The notes: a model not told the origin generated them from the letters alone. A DNA stretch of 64,000 bases from Alcaligenaceae bacterium (GCA_013416405.1 JACCET010000003.1:248001-312000); one strand, 5' to 3'; shown: positions 18,262-27,226, numbered from the stretch's first letter. Numbers and translations: made by a program.

Positions 18262-19056
18262 TCAGAAGGAATAGGGGCCAGGGAACTCGCCTATCGTGGC
18301 GTGATGGGTGACCAGGCCCTGGGCGCCTTGCCAGTGCAGCTGATAGCCTGGCGGCTCGAAATTGAATGACAGCGCCTGGGCGTCGGCGTTAAGATCCAGC
18401 GTGATCTGATGTGCGGTGCCCGGGCAGGTGGATGCCACCGTGGGCCCCACGCGGCACAGCATGGTTCGGTGCAGGTGGCCGCAGAGTATGCGTTCAATGT
18501 TGCCATATGGCGCGATAACCTCGGCAAAAGCCGCGCGCCCAGTCAGCAGGCCCAGCTCGTCCATCTTCTTTATGCCAGTCTCGAACGGTGGGTGGTGCAT
18601 CAGCACCAGCGTTGGGGTGTCAGGCGCCTGGGCCAGGGTGTTGCTTAGCCATTGCAGGCGCTCGGCACACAAACCGCCGTCGCTGCGCATGGGTATGGTG
18701 GTATCCAGTGCGACAATGCGCAGCGGCCAGTCATCAATAACGTATTGGATGAAGGGTGAGCCAGTCTGCAGGTACGCGTGTTCGTGGAAGACGTCACGCA
18801 ACATGGCGGGGCTGTCGTGATTGCCGGGTATCAGTAAATAGGGAATATTCAGTTCCGCCAGCAAGGGCTTTAGCGTTAAGTACTCTTGCTTGCGGCCATG
18901 CTCGGTCAGGTCACCGGTGATCACGACCAGATCAGGGCGTGGTGCCAGGCGGTTCAGCGTTTGTATGCAGGTGCTCAGGTGATGTTCGGCCTGGATCAAT
19001 TCCTTGTCCTTGCCGCTTTCCTGTATGTGCAGGTCGCTGATTTGGGCGATAAGCAT
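18262..19056 (-). CDS. Metallophosphoesterase, GpdQ-like glycerophosphodiesterase
   Basis: 264-aa calcineurin-like phosphodiesterase with the full dimetal set: ISDLHI (D8/H10 region), TGDLTEHG, PGNHDS, LMHHPPF and GHLHRTM. Overall layout matches GpdQ and CpdA; the LIPGNHD, MHHPP, CGHLH and STCPGTAHQ segments are closest, from memory, to GpdQ of enterobacteria, which hydrolyses glycerophosphodiesters. Location inside a Ugp-type import operon supports hydrolysis of an imported phosphodiester in the cytosol. A 3',5'-cAMP phosphodiesterase role is the main alternative. Confidence 0.8.
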   Translation of the reverse strand: MLIAQISDLHIQESGKDKELIQAEHHLSTCIQTLNRLAPRPDLVVITGDLTEHGRKQEYLTLKPLLAELNIPYLLIPGNHDSPAMLRDVFHEHAYLQTGSPFIQYVIDDWPLRIVALDTTIPMRSDGGLCAERLQWLSNTLAQAPDTPTLVLMHHPPFETGIKKMDELGLLTGRAAFAEVIAPYGNIERILCGHLHRTMLCRVGPTVASTCPGTAHQITLDLNADAQALSFNFEPPGYQLHWQGAQGLVTHHATIGEFPGPYSF

Positions 19057-19059
19057 GGT

Positions 19060-20109
19060 TTAGCTCTTGCAGGTAGTAAGGGGGGCGGGCAGCACTGTGC
19101 CATGGGGTGCCGCGCTGGCTCCAGTGATCAGTGTGTGCGGTACTTGCTGGCTGCGCAGCGGCTGATGCTCTATCTGTTCCAGCAACAGATGGCAGGCGGT
19201 CTTGCCGATTTCGTAGCCGGCTGCCTCGATAGTGGTCAGGCTGGGTGACATGACGGCGCCATAGCGCATGCCGTCAAAGCCCGCGACCGAGATATCTTGC
19301 GGCACGCCGTAGCCCAAGTCCCGCAGGCCCACGATGACGGTGGTGGCCAGCAAATCGTTCGAGCAAAACAAGGCACTGGGCGGGTTGGGATTGCCCAACA
19401 TCTGCTTCAAGACCTGGGTGTCGGCCTGAGTGTGGCTGGGCATGATGTGGTGTTTGACGGCCGCCAGGCCCAGAGTCCGTGCCCGGCTTCTGGCACCTGA
19501 CAAACGTGTTGCGGCCCGATCAGACATGCTCAGTGGACCGCTTATGAAGGCAATGCGGCGGTGACCCAGTCTGGCCAGGTGGCTGATCATGTCAGAGGCT
19601 GCGGCATAGTTGTCGACTGCCGAGCAGGGATGTGCGTCGGATTCGTTGTAGGCCAGCACATAACTCACGCCACGGGCTTTCAATGCCTTGAGCACCGGGC
19701 TGCGACGAGGATTGGCCACCGTCAGGATAACGCCGTCGAGTTGGTGGTCGATCAGGCGTTGTACGGCAGCCGCTTCCTGTGCAGGATCGTAATGGGTGAC
19801 TGTCATCATGACGCTGAAACCCGATGCTCGGGCCCGCATTTCAGCGCCTTCGAAACAGTCGGCGAAAACAGGATTGGACAGCGTGGGCAGCACCAGACCC
19901 AGCGTGCGGGTGCTGCCCGAACGCAGGCTGCTGCCCAGGCGATTGGGACGAAAGCCGTGCCGTTCGGCCACCGCCATGATGCGCTCCAGCGTGCGGGTAT
20001 GCACAAGTGTGGGGCGATTGAATGCGCGAGATACCGTTGCCGGAGAGACCTCGGCTTCGTGGGCGATCTGTATCAGGGAGACGGGTGCGCTGCGTCGTTT
20101 GTTGTCCAC
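19060..20109 (-). CDS. LacI-family transcriptional regulator of the Ugp-like operon
   Basis: 349 aa. The N-terminal helix-turn-helix and hinge (SLIQIAHEAEVSPATVSRAFN, then HGFRPNRLGSSLRSGST) are followed by a periplasmic-binding-fold sensor domain starting at TRTLGLVLPTLSNPVFADC. It is first in the operon; 3 bp separate its stop from the phosphodiesterase gene. A perfect 16-bp palindrome 29 bp upstream of its start (20138-20153) is the likely operator, implying autoregulation and control of the divergent exporter gene as well. Confidence 0.9.
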   Translation of the reverse strand: MDNKRRSAPVSLIQIAHEAEVSPATVSRAFNRPTLVHTRTLERIMAVAERHGFRPNRLGSSLRSGSTRTLGLVLPTLSNPVFADCFEGAEMRARASGFSVMMTVTHYDPAQEAAAVQRLIDHQLDGVILTVANPRRSPVLKALKARGVSYVLAYNESDAHPCSAVDNYAAASDMISHLARLGHRRIAFISGPLSMSDRAATRLSGARSRARTLGLAAVKHHIMPSHTQADTQVLKQMLGNPNPPSALFCSNDLLATTVIVGLRDLGYGVPQDISVAGFDGMRYGAVMSPSLTTIEAAGYEIGKTACHLLLEQIEHQPLRSQQVPHTLITGASAAPHGTVLPAPLTTCKS

Positions 20110-20137
20110 GAACGTTTCTCTTGCTGTTGACAGTGTG

Positions 20138-20153
20138 ATGAAAACGTTTTCAT
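20138..20153. promoter_or_regulatory. LacI-type operator palindrome
   Basis: ATGAAAACGTTTTCAT is a perfect 16-bp palindrome with the central CG typical of LacI/GalR-family operators. It sits between the regulator gene (leftward) and the EamA transporter gene (rightward), 29 bp from the former. Confidence 0.75.
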
Positions 20154-20246
20154 ATTAAACAACATCTATTGCAGGCTTATTACAGTATTTACCCGAGGTA
20201 TCATGTTCAAAAACAGCATCGTCCCGGCGACCAACCCAAGGAAATA

Positions 20247-21107
20247 ATGAATAAAACAACAAGTGCCTGGACCAACGGTTTTATTGGCATGCTGATTTTT
20301 TCGGGCTCCTTGCCTGCCACGCGTGCGGCCGTCATTGATCTTGATCCCTGGTTCGTGACCAGCGCACGGGCATGCATTGCCGGCCTGCTGGGCTTGATTT
20401 TGTTGCGCGTGCTGGCCCAACGCCGTCCGTGCAGGCAGGATATGGCCTCTTTGCTGCTGATCATTCTGGGCGTGGTGGTGGGCTTTCCCTTGTTCACCGC
20501 CCTGGCCCTGCAACATATAACTTCGGCGCATTCCCTGGTGTATATGGGGCTGTTGCCGATCTCTACCGCTTTGTTTGGCGTGCTGCGAGGGGGTGAGCGG
20601 CCTCGCGCCACGTTCTGGCTGTTTGCTGTGCTGGGTAGTGCTTTCGTCGTTGGTTACGCGGCTACAGGCATTTTCCGTGCATCCATGCAGGGCGACTTGT
20701 TGATGTTGGCCGCCATTGTGGTTTGCGGCCTGGGTTATGCCGAAGGCGCAAGCCTGTCGCGCAGGCTGGGTGGATGGCAGGTCATCAGTTGGGCATTGGT
20801 GCTGTCCCTGCCGCTCACGCTGCCCCTTACCTTGTTCACCATGCCGGCTTCGTTCGCGCATGTAGGGATGCCGGCGTGGGTGGGCCTGATCTACGTTTCA
20901 GTGTTCAGCATGTTGATAGGCTTCATTTTCTGGTATCGGGGCCTGGCCCAGGGCGGCATTGCAGCGGTCGGGCAGCTGCAGTTGCTTCAGCCCTTTTTCG
21001 GCCTGGGCCTGGCTGCCTTGTTCCTGCACGAAGCCGTCAGTTGGGCCATGCTGGTCGTGACGCTGTGCACCGTGGCTTGTGTGGCCGGAGCCAAGCGCTA
21101 CGCCTGA
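20247..21107 (+). CDS. EamA-family (DMT) membrane transporter
   Basis: 286 aa with ten predicted helices in two five-helix EamA repeats (for example LVYMGLLPISTALFGVLRGGERP and the second repeat ending at LQLLQPFFGLGLAALFLHE). Such proteins export or import small metabolites across the inner membrane. ATG 20247 is chosen because AAGGAA lies 4-9 nt upstream; the longer reading frame to 20169 contains no hydrophobic start. It is divergent from the LacI repressor and ends before a strong terminator. Confidence 0.88.
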   Translation: MNKTTSAWTNGFIGMLIFSGSLPATRAAVIDLDPWFVTSARACIAGLLGLILLRVLAQRRPCRQDMASLLLIILGVVVGFPLFTALALQHITSAHSLVYMGLLPISTALFGVLRGGERPRATFWLFAVLGSAFVVGYAATGIFRASMQGDLLMLAAIVVCGLGYAEGASLSRRLGGWQVISWALVLSLPLTLPLTLFTMPASFAHVGMPAWVGLIYVSVFSMLIGFIFWYRGLAQGGIAAVGQLQLLQPFFGLGLAALFLHEAVSWAMLVVTLCTVACVAGAKRYA

Positions 21108-21126
21108 GGCGTTTGCCGTGGATACA

Positions 21127-21152
21127 AAATCGGCCCCTGTCGGGGCCGATTT
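21127..21152. terminator. Bidirectional intrinsic terminator
   Basis: A perfect 11-bp stem AAATCGGCCCC / GGGGCCGATTT closes a TGTC tetraloop. The A-run on one side and the T-run on the other suit both the rightward EamA gene (ends 21107) and the leftward leuA (ends 21193). Confidence 0.85.
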
Positions 21153-21192
21153 CTGTGGGAAGCGGGCTGCTATGGCGCAGCCTGCTTCAGGC

Positions 21193-22896
21193 TCAGGCGG
21201 TGACTGCGTCGGTACCTGCTGTTACTTGCTCGGTGGATGCGTGCCGGTTCACGGCACTGAGTATGGCCATGAATGAAGCGGTCACGATATCGCCATGCAC
21301 GCCCACGCCGAAACCGGTAGGTGACTCGCCCACGCGCAGCTCTACATAACTAGCTGCACGCGTGTCGGTGCCGGTGCCGATGGCATGTTCGTGATAGTCC
21401 ATGATGCGCACTTGCATGTCCAGTGCATTCACAAACGCCGAAATGGCGCCGTCGCCACGGCCCACCAGATTACGCACTACGCCGTTCTCTTCGAGCTCGA
21501 CCTCGATCATGAACTGCTCGCCGTTGGCCGCCTTGGGGTTGCCCGTGATGCGGTGACGCACCAGCTTCCAGGGCTGCTCTTGCTGCAGGTACTCGCTGGA
21601 GAAGAGTTCATGAACCTGGCTGGCAGTGACTTCGGCGCCGGTTTCGTCAGTGACGCGTTGAATGGCGCGGCTGAATTCAATTTGCAGGCGGCGCGGCAAG
21701 ACCAGACCATGTTCGGCTTCGAGCAGGTAGGAAACGCCACCCTTGCCTGATTGGCTGTTGACGCGTATCACTGCGTCGTAGCTGCGTCCGAGGTCGGCCG
21801 GGTCTATGGGCAGGTAAGGAACTTCCCACAGGGCATCGGCTTGCTGGCGTGCAAGGCCTTTCTTGATGGCATCCTGGTGTGAGCCTGAAAAGGCGGTGAA
21901 GACCAGGTCGCCGGCATAAGGATGGCGCGGGTGTACGGGCAATTGGTTGCAGTACTCCACACAGCGGCGCACTTCGTCGATGTCGGAGAAATCCAGCCCG
22001 GGGTGTATGCCCTGTGTGTACAGATTCAGCGCCAGGGTGACCAGGTCGACGTTGCCGGTGCGCTCGCCACTGCCGAACAGGCAGCCTTCGATGCGGTCGG
22101 CGCCGGCCATGACGGCCAGTTCCGATGCGGCTACTGCCGTGCCCCGGTCGTTATGCGGGTGCACGCTGAGCACGATGCAGTCGCGCTTGTTCAGTTTGTT
22201 GTGCATCCATTCGATCTGGTCGGCGTACATATTGGGCGTGGTGGCCTCAATGGTAGCCGGCAGGTTGTAAATGATCTTGGCTTCGGGGGTGGGCTGCCAG
22301 ACTTCGGTGACGGCGTTGCATACCTCCAGGGCGAACTCGGGCTCGGTGGTGCTGAAGACTTCCGGCGAATACTCGTACAACCAAGTGGTTTCAGGGTGCT
22401 GGGAGGTGTATTCCTTGACCAGACGGGTGCCCGACAAGGCGATTTCCTTGATCTCGTCCTTGCTCATGTTGAAGACAATCTTGCGGAAGGCGGGGGCGCA
22501 GGCGTTGTACAGGTGAATGATGGCCCGCTTGGCGCCGGCTGCCGATTCCACCGTGCGTTTGATCAGGTCTTCACGCGATTGGGTCAGGGCAATGATGGTG
22601 ACGTCGTCGGGAATACGCTTTTCGTCGACCAGCTTGCGTATGAAGTCATAGTCGGTTTGCGACGCTGAAGGAAAACCGACTTCGATTTCCTTGAAACCTA
22701 TCTTGATCAGTTGCTCGAAAAAACGCAGCTTGCGTTCGACGCTCATGGGTTCGATAAGTGATTGGTTGCCGTCGCGCAGGTCGGTGCTCATCCAGATGGG
22801 CGGATGGGTGATGCGTTTGCTGGGCCAGGTCCGTTCGGAAAAGTCGCGGTCGAAGGCAACAAATGGACGATATTTGTCGGAGGGGTTCGAAATCAT
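21193..22896 (-). CDS. leuA: 2-isopropylmalate synthase
   Basis: 567 aa, the longer LeuA type 2 form. It condenses acetyl-CoA with 2-oxoisovalerate, the first committed step of leucine synthesis. The HMGL-like TIM barrel shows the metal/substrate motif [11 protein letters not shown] near residue 37, the metal-binding [14 protein letters not shown], and [16 protein letters not shown]. The C-terminal LeuA dimer/regulatory domain covers about the last 140 residues and gives leucine feedback. The short tyrosine-rich frame just upstream may be part of its control. It is a stand-alone gene here, away from leuBCD. Confidence 0.95.
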   Translation of the reverse strand: MISNPSDKYRPFVAFDRDFSERTWPSKRITHPPIWMSTDLRDGNQSLIEPMSVERKLRFFEQLIKIGFKEIEVGFPSASQTDYDFIRKLVDEKRIPDDVTIIALTQSREDLIKRTVESAAGAKRAIIHLYNACAPAFRKIVFNMSKDEIKEIALSGTRLVKEYTSQHPETTWLYEYSPEVFSTTEPEFALEVCNAVTEVWQPTPEAKIIYNLPATIEATTPNMYADQIEWMHNKLNKRDCIVLSVHPHNDRGTAVAASELAVMAGADRIEGCLFGSGERTGNVDLVTLALNLYTQGIHPGLDFSDIDEVRRCVEYCNQLPVHPRHPYAGDLVFTAFSGSHQDAIKKGLARQQADALWEVPYLPIDPADLGRSYDAVIRVNSQSGKGGVSYLLEAEHGLVLPRRLQIEFSRAIQRVTDETGAEVTASQVHELFSSEYLQQEQPWKLVRHRITGNPKAANGEQFMIEVELEENGVVRNLVGRGDGAISAFVNALDMQVRIMDYHEHAIGTGTDTRAASYVELRVGESPTGFGVGVHGDIVTASFMAILSAVNRHASTEQVTAGTDAVTA

Positions 22897-22911
22897 GGGA
22901 CACCTGTTTTT

Positions 22912-23094
22912 TTAATAGCTGAACGATATGTTTGCCATCATCGGGGCGTTTGCCGCGTGCGTGTTGACGGGGGATGATGGAAAAATGGGTGTGGCGAAGG
23001 GGGCTGCCGAACTACCACGGACGCTAGGCCCGGCAACCGATCGGTAGTAGTAGCGATAGCGCCAGCTGGGGAAGGGGTGCAACGAGGGAGCCAT
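22912..23094 (-). CDS. Putative leader peptide ORF upstream of leuA
   Basis: A 60-codon reading frame whose stop lies 15 bp before leuA. Its first 20 codons contain WRYRYYYRS, with four tyrosine codons in a run of seven codons. A hairpin with a 7-bp stem (ACCCGCA 23113-23119 and TGCGGGT 23127-23133) lies before its ATG. The rest of the 320-bp gap holds nothing else I recognise. It could be an attenuation leader or a chance frame; tyrosine rather than leucine codons are odd for leuA. I see no clear ribosome-binding site. Confidence 0.3.
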   Translation of the reverse strand: MAPSLHPFPSWRYRYYYRSVAGPSVRGSSAAPFATPIFPSSPVNTHAANAPMMANISFSY

Positions 23095-23216
23095 GCTGAA
23101 CACGCAACGCGAAACCCGCAGGAAGGCTGCGGGTAGTGGCGTTGGCAAAGGAAATGTGTTCGGCTTGCATACCCATAGTCGAACATATTTTTACAGGATT
23201 GGCAAGTTTTCAGCCG

Positions 23217-23762
23217 TTACGGCGCCGGGTCGGTCACACCCAATACGGCGGCATGGCGGCGAGCCAAGGCAATTTTATAGGCCCGGCCGCTGCGGATTTC
23301 AGTATGGGCGCGTTGCAAATCGCCCACGGTGAGCGGATCTCGGCGGTCTTGCCAGGCCCAGCGCAGGACTTCGCGAGCGGATTCGGATAGCTGGCTAGCC
23401 AGCTGCGACACGGTGGTTTCGTCGACCAGCCTGGCCCGTGCGTTGCGTTGCATGCCCAGCACAAAACGATATAGAAAATAGGCAATAATAAGCGTGCACA
23501 AGGCTACGACCACCCACCAAAAAAATGGGTTGTACTGCTCGAGCAGGGCAAGGGTGCGCGCACCCAGGACTTGCAGTCCGCTGTAGTCGATGTTTTGCCC
23601 AAACGCCAGTAGTCGGTTAAGCAACTTGTACCAAACCAGCGCCACCACAATAATCACGACGACACAGGTGATTTTTTGCGTGGCCGTGAGTTTGAGCAGC
23701 GTGTTGCGAAACAGGCTGCGGTCTTGTCTGGTAGGCTGTTGAGTCAGAGTGTCAGGTTTCAT
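23217..23762 (-). CDS. Two-helix membrane protein of unknown function
   Basis: 181 aa, not recognised. Two hydrophobic helices are visible (ITCVVVIIVVALVWYKLL at about residues 32-49 and FFWWVVVALCTLIIAYFLYR at about 80-99). A soluble, charged C-terminal half (STDE/R-rich, SARAEVLRWAW-like helix) is presumably cytoplasmic. The gene is divergent from rpoN, with only 16 bp between the start codons, so the two must share or overlap promoters. No function is proposed. Confidence 0.65.
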   Translation of the reverse strand: MKPDTLTQQPTRQDRSLFRNTLLKLTATQKITCVVVIIVVALVWYKLLNRLLAFGQNIDYSGLQVLGARTLALLEQYNPFFWWVVVALCTLIIAYFLYRFVLGMQRNARARLVDETTVSQLASQLSESAREVLRWAWQDRRDPLTVGDLQRAHTEIRSGRAYKIALARRHAAVLGVTDPAP

Positions 23763-23778
23763 ACAAACTATTTTAACT

Positions 23779-25191
23779 ATGCAATCACGTCAGTCCCTAG
23801 AACTTCGTCAGCATCAGCAATTGGCCTTGACGCCACAGTTGCAGCAATCATTACGATTTCTGCAACTATCGACGCAGGAGCTGGAACTGGAAGTGGCGCA
23901 GGCACTGCACGATAACCCGCTGCTCGAGCGTGAAGAAGAGTATGACACCGAAGCCGGTGTTGCGGAAGCCGACGACGCGCAAGCCCTGGAAGAGCGCTGG
24001 ACGATGTTGGGTTTAACCAACCGTGCCGGCAACAATAACGCAGACGAAGAGTCACAGCGGCCCGAGACGCCCCTGGTAGAGACCCTGCAAGAGTATTTGC
24101 AGGAGCAATTGCGTCTGACCCGTGCCCAGCCTCGTGATTGCGCCTTGGTGTCTCTGCTGATAGATGAACTCGACGAGAACGGCTACTTGCTTACGGGTCT
24201 GGATGAAATCCTGACTTTTCTTCCCGCCGAACTCGGGGTGGAGCACGACGAACTGCAGGCGGCGCTGCGCCTTTTGCAGTCATTCGATCCGTCCGGTGTG
24301 GCGGCGCGCTCTTTAAGCGAATGCCTGGGCTTGCAGCTGAATCATTTGCAGGCGCTGTCCGCAGGCCCAGCCTTGCCCCAGGGGGTGCTGGAGCTGGCCA
24401 GGCGGATTGCGGCTGATCATTTGCCCTTGCTGGCAACGGGCAATCTGAATCGACTGCGCGATGCCCTGGCCTGCGAGCACGACCTGCTGTTGTCGGCCCA
24501 TGCCTTGTTGTTGCAATTGGATCCCAAACCAGCCAAAGAGTGGGCCACGTCCACGGCCGCTTACATCACGCCTGATGTATTGGTGCGCAAGATCCGAGGA
24601 CGCTGGATAGCCAGCGTGAATCCAGCCGTCATGCCTCGGGTGCGCATCAATCGGGTTTATGAAGGCCTGCTCAGTGCGGCCCCGGCCGCGCCGGCCATGC
24701 AGGCACAGCTGCAGCAGGCCCATGGCCTGCTTAAAAGTGTGAACCAGCGTTTCGTGACCATACTGCGGGTGATGCAGGCCATAACCGACCGGCAGATTGC
24801 CTTTTTCGAACAAGGCCATAGCGGCTTGCGTCCCATGCAGCTGCGCGACCTGGCCCTGGAGCTTGAGCTGCACGAGTCCACCATCTCGCGGGCGACCAAG
24901 CAAAAGTATGTGCAGACCCCCTGGGGCGTGATCGAGCTGAAGCGTTTCTTTTCTTCCGCCCTGCAAACTGATGATGGCCAGAGCACGACAGCATCAGCCG
25001 TGCAAGTATTGATACACAAGCTGGTGGGCGAGGAATCAGGCAAGAAACCGCTCTCCGACAGCCAGTTGGCAACACGCCTGGCCGAGCAGGGTGTGGTTAT
25101 TGCACGTCGAACGGTCGCTAAATACCGCGAAGCCGCCGGCATAGAGCCGGCTATCATGCGCAAGGCGCGTGCAGCGCTGGAGGCGCGCTAG
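23779..25191 (+). CDS. rpoN: RNA polymerase sigma-54 factor
   Basis: 470 aa. Region I is glutamine/leucine rich (SLELRQHQQLALTPQLQQSLRFLQLS) and binds bacterial enhancer-binding proteins; an acidic linker follows. The core-binding and DNA-binding domains end in the RpoN box ARRTVAKYRE that reads the -24 element. ATG 23779 is chosen to match the family N-terminus, although no ribosome-binding site is evident. The usual lptB/hpf neighbours are absent: here it lies between a membrane protein and bfd. That may mean a relocated gene or a second copy. Confidence 0.92.
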   Translation: MQSRQSLELRQHQQLALTPQLQQSLRFLQLSTQELELEVAQALHDNPLLEREEEYDTEAGVAEADDAQALEERWTMLGLTNRAGNNNADEESQRPETPLVETLQEYLQEQLRLTRAQPRDCALVSLLIDELDENGYLLTGLDEILTFLPAELGVEHDELQAALRLLQSFDPSGVAARSLSECLGLQLNHLQALSAGPALPQGVLELARRIAADHLPLLATGNLNRLRDALACEHDLLLSAHALLLQLDPKPAKEWATSTAAYITPDVLVRKIRGRWIASVNPAVMPRVRINRVYEGLLSAAPAAPAMQAQLQQAHGLLKSVNQRFVTILRVMQAITDRQIAFFEQGHSGLRPMQLRDLALELELHESTISRATKQKYVQTPWGVIELKRFFSSALQTDDGQSTTASAVQVLIHKLVGEESGKKPLSDSQLATRLAEQGVVIARRTVAKYREAAGIEPAIMRKARAALEAR

Positions 25192-25310
25192 CCTTGCCTG
25201 TTGGGCGGAATGTCAGGGCAGCGCGCACGGCCAGCGGCAGAAATTCACAAACAAAATCAGGCGACTATTTACAAAAATCAGTACATCCCGATTGATTTCT
25301 GTTTTGATTT

Positions 25311-25330
25311 GGATAATAATGGTTCTCATG
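25311..25330 (+). promoter_or_regulatory. Fur-box-like site at the bfd start
   Basis: GGATAATAATGGTTCTCATG overlaps the bfd start codon; from its second base it matches 12 of 19 positions of the Fur consensus GATAATGATAATCATTATC. Iron-starvation control of bfd is well known in related bacteria, so the call is plausible, but the site is imperfect and overlaps the coding start. Confidence 0.4.
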
Positions 25331-25591
25331 TTTATTTGTGTCTGTAATGCCATCACTGAGCGCCAGGTTCAAAGGGCAGTTGCCCAGGGCGCATCCAGCC
25401 TAGCCGATTTGCAGGGCGAGTTGGGTGTGGCCTCGTGCTGCGGTTGCTGCGCTGAAACCGCCACGGAATACCTGCCAGGTGGCCGCTACGCCGGTCAGGT
25501 GACTGCAGCCCAATGCGAAGGCACGCTCGTTACCGACGCTGCTAACGATGCGACCGCCCCTATGGTTGAAGTGCTGATTCGCCGCGCCTGA
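25328..25591 (+). CDS. bfd: Bacterioferritin-associated ferredoxin
   Basis: 87-aa BFD-like [2Fe-2S] protein that donates electrons to bacterioferritin to release stored iron. The N-terminal MFICVCNAITERQ supplies the CxC pair and the SCCGCC segment supplies the second pair. The helix-turn around TERQVQRAVAQGASSLADLQGELG is typical. ATG 25328 fits the family N-terminus; an in-frame ATG at 25319 would add three residues. The C-terminal extension beyond residue 60 is longer than in E. coli Bfd. The bfr gene follows 372 bp downstream. Confidence 0.88.
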   Translation: MFICVCNAITERQVQRAVAQGASSLADLQGELGVASCCGCCAETATEYLPGGRYAGQVTAAQCEGTLVTDAANDATAPMVEVLIRRA

Positions 25592-25636
25592 TATTTCCAT
25601 TTCTACGGAATAAGGTCTGAATATACGTTTGGTAAC

Positions 25637-25690
25637 AAATTGGCTGGCTCTTGCACTCAGCCAATTTGCGCTGGCTGTTCTAGCCAATTT
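25637..25690 (+). terminator. Tandem terminator-like hairpins after bfd
   Basis: A 10-bp perfect stem (AAATTGGCTG 25637-25646, CAGCCAATTT 25658-25667) is followed by a small TGGCT/AGCCA stem and the T-rich ATTTTCTT. It probably ends bfd transcription. Confidence 0.55.
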
Positions 25691-25793
25691 TCTTCCGTAA
25701 AATCAAGCATTTTGGCCCTTTGCCCAGCTGCGGGGCCTGCCTTGTCGCCATTAGTCCTGAAACCGCAGTTATAAGCCTTGTCATTCTCATTTG

Positions 25794-25850
25794 CAGCCCA
25801 TGCAGCAGCAGGGGCGCCTGGCATGTTCCAGGTCGCTATTGCATGGGCTG
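25794..25850. repeat. Nested inverted repeat between bfd and bfr
   Basis: An 11-bp perfect inverted repeat (CAGCCCATGCA 25794-25804, TGCATGGGCTG 25840-25850) encloses an inner 5-bp hairpin (CCTGG...CCAGG). It lies about 110 bp upstream of bfr and could fold in RNA or form a protein-binding site. A short palindrome TCCTATAGGA (25882-25891) follows. No riboswitch family is recognised. Confidence 0.5.
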
Positions 25851-25963
25851 TAATTGCCTTGCAGGCGTGTTAGCCTTGAAATCCTATAGGAATTGACCTG
25901 TATCAAGGGAATCGGGCGCCGAAACGGCGCGTGTATCACGTACTCAGCTTCAGGAGCATGGCC

Positions 25964-26440
25964 ATGAAAGGCGACACTACAGTTATCAAGCATTTGAATG
26001 CACAGCTCAAGAACGAGCTAACCGCCATCAACCAATACTTTCTGCACGCCCGCATGCTTAATCATTGGGGGCTGAACAAGCTGGGCAAGCACGAATATGA
26101 CGAATCGATAGGCGAAATGAAGCACGCCGATCGTTTGATTGAACGTATCTTCATGCTGGATGGCTTGCCCAACCTTCAGGATCTGCACAAGCTGCTGATA
26201 GGCGAAGACGTACCCGAGATTTTGTCCTGTGACCTTAAGCTGGAAACAGGCGCCCAGGCTACGGTAAAAGAAGCCATGGCTTACTGCGAGTCAGTACGTG
26301 ATTTCGTGTCGCGCGATTTGTTCCAGGATATCTTGAACGATACCGAGGAACATATAGACTGGCTGGAAACCCAGATCGAGCTGGTCGACAAAGTGGGCCT
26401 GCAGAACTACCTGCAGTCGCAGATGGGCGAAAACGAATAG
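25964..26440 (+). CDS. bfr: Bacterioferritin
   Basis: 158 aa, the standard Bfr length. It is an iron-storage 24-mer with ferroxidase centres and inter-subunit heme. Diiron ligands lie in [13 protein letters not shown] (Glu18), IGEMKHADR (Glu51 and His54) and [10 protein letters not shown] (Glu127 and His130); Met52 of EMKHAD is the heme ligand, so this is the heme-binding type. ATG 25964 is chosen because GGAG lies 7 nt upstream; ATG 25958 would be too close to it. It works with bfd upstream. Confidence 0.95.
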   Translation: MKGDTTVIKHLNAQLKNELTAINQYFLHARMLNHWGLNKLGKHEYDESIGEMKHADRLIERIFMLDGLPNLQDLHKLLIGEDVPEILSCDLKLETGAQATVKEAMAYCESVRDFVSRDLFQDILNDTEEHIDWLETQIELVDKVGLQNYLQSQMGENE

Positions 26441-26458
26441 CCTTCAGCCCTGAGTCCG

Positions 26459-27109
26459 CTAGAAGGACTTGGATGGGCAGTCGCCGACCCGGCCCCAGGC
26501 ATTGTTGGGCTCGCAATACCGGTTGCGGGCTGTCCAGGCGCAGCTGGGACGATTAAAGAAGTTTTCCGCGCTGCAGGCCTGCAGGGCCTGGCGTAGCTGG
26601 GCTTGCCAGGCATTGTTGCCCGTTGCGCCCACATTCGATGGCGGCGGTGGTGCTGGAGCCATTTCTATAGGCTGCAAGGGCGCATTGCCATTGTTTGATT
26701 GATTGTTGCCCAATCCCAAGCCAGAAATGTCGGCAATGCCTTGCAATCCTGAGCTATTGTCGCCGAACTCAGCGATTTGTATCGCTTCTTCCATGGAGAT
26801 CTTGGTGGTGGCAATCGCAATGGCCGGATTGTTCACGATGTCATCGACCGCGGTTTCAGAGACTTGCCAGGCCAGTTGGTCAGGTGCTTCGGGTACGCCA
26901 AGCTGTCCATTCATGAGCGGTTGCGGCGGTTGCGCCATGAAGGGCAGACCGTTCGCATCAAGCACAGGCACGCTGGAAAGCTCGGGGTGCTCGGCTATGG
27001 GCGGTGCAACCGGGCCATGGGCAACCAGCCAGTCGCCCAGGCGCAAACCGCCCCACGCCGATGCGCCCGCCAAAACTATTAATATTGCAATAAGAATACG
27101 CCAGGACAT
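26459..27109 (-). CDS. Membrane-anchored protein of unknown function with a Cys-rich tail
   Basis: About 216 aa, not recognised. One N-terminal helix (WRILIAILIVLAGASAWGGLRL) anchors or exports it. A proline-rich linker (APAPPPPSN) precedes a C-terminal segment with four cysteines (ACSAENFFNRPSCAW, RYCEPN, GDCPS) that could form two disulfides in the periplasm. ATG 27109 is preferred, with GAAGGGA upstream. It converges on bfr with an 18-bp gap and is 117 bp past prfC in the same direction. Confidence 0.6.
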   Translation of the reverse strand: MSWRILIAILIVLAGASAWGGLRLGDWLVAHGPVAPPIAEHPELSSVPVLDANGLPFMAQPPQPLMNGQLGVPEAPDQLAWQVSETAVDDIVNNPAIAIATTKISMEEAIQIAEFGDNSSGLQGIADISGLGLGNNQSNNGNAPLQPIEMAPAPPPPSNVGATGNNAWQAQLRQALQACSAENFFNRPSCAWTARNRYCEPNNAWGRVGDCPSKSF

Positions 27110-27226
27110 CTTTTCCCTTCGTTCTGCCAAAAGCGCTCTGTGGTTCCCGGGCGGATCGCCCTCTCGGAAATTACAGGCCCAGGCCAGTATATATCGGGCT
27201 GCTTGCAGCCGTTGGCTGTGGCTTTT

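Noticed and set aside
21922-22668. 248-codon frame opposite leuA
   Set aside because: Shadow of the LeuA barrel; LeuA is complete on the minus strand.
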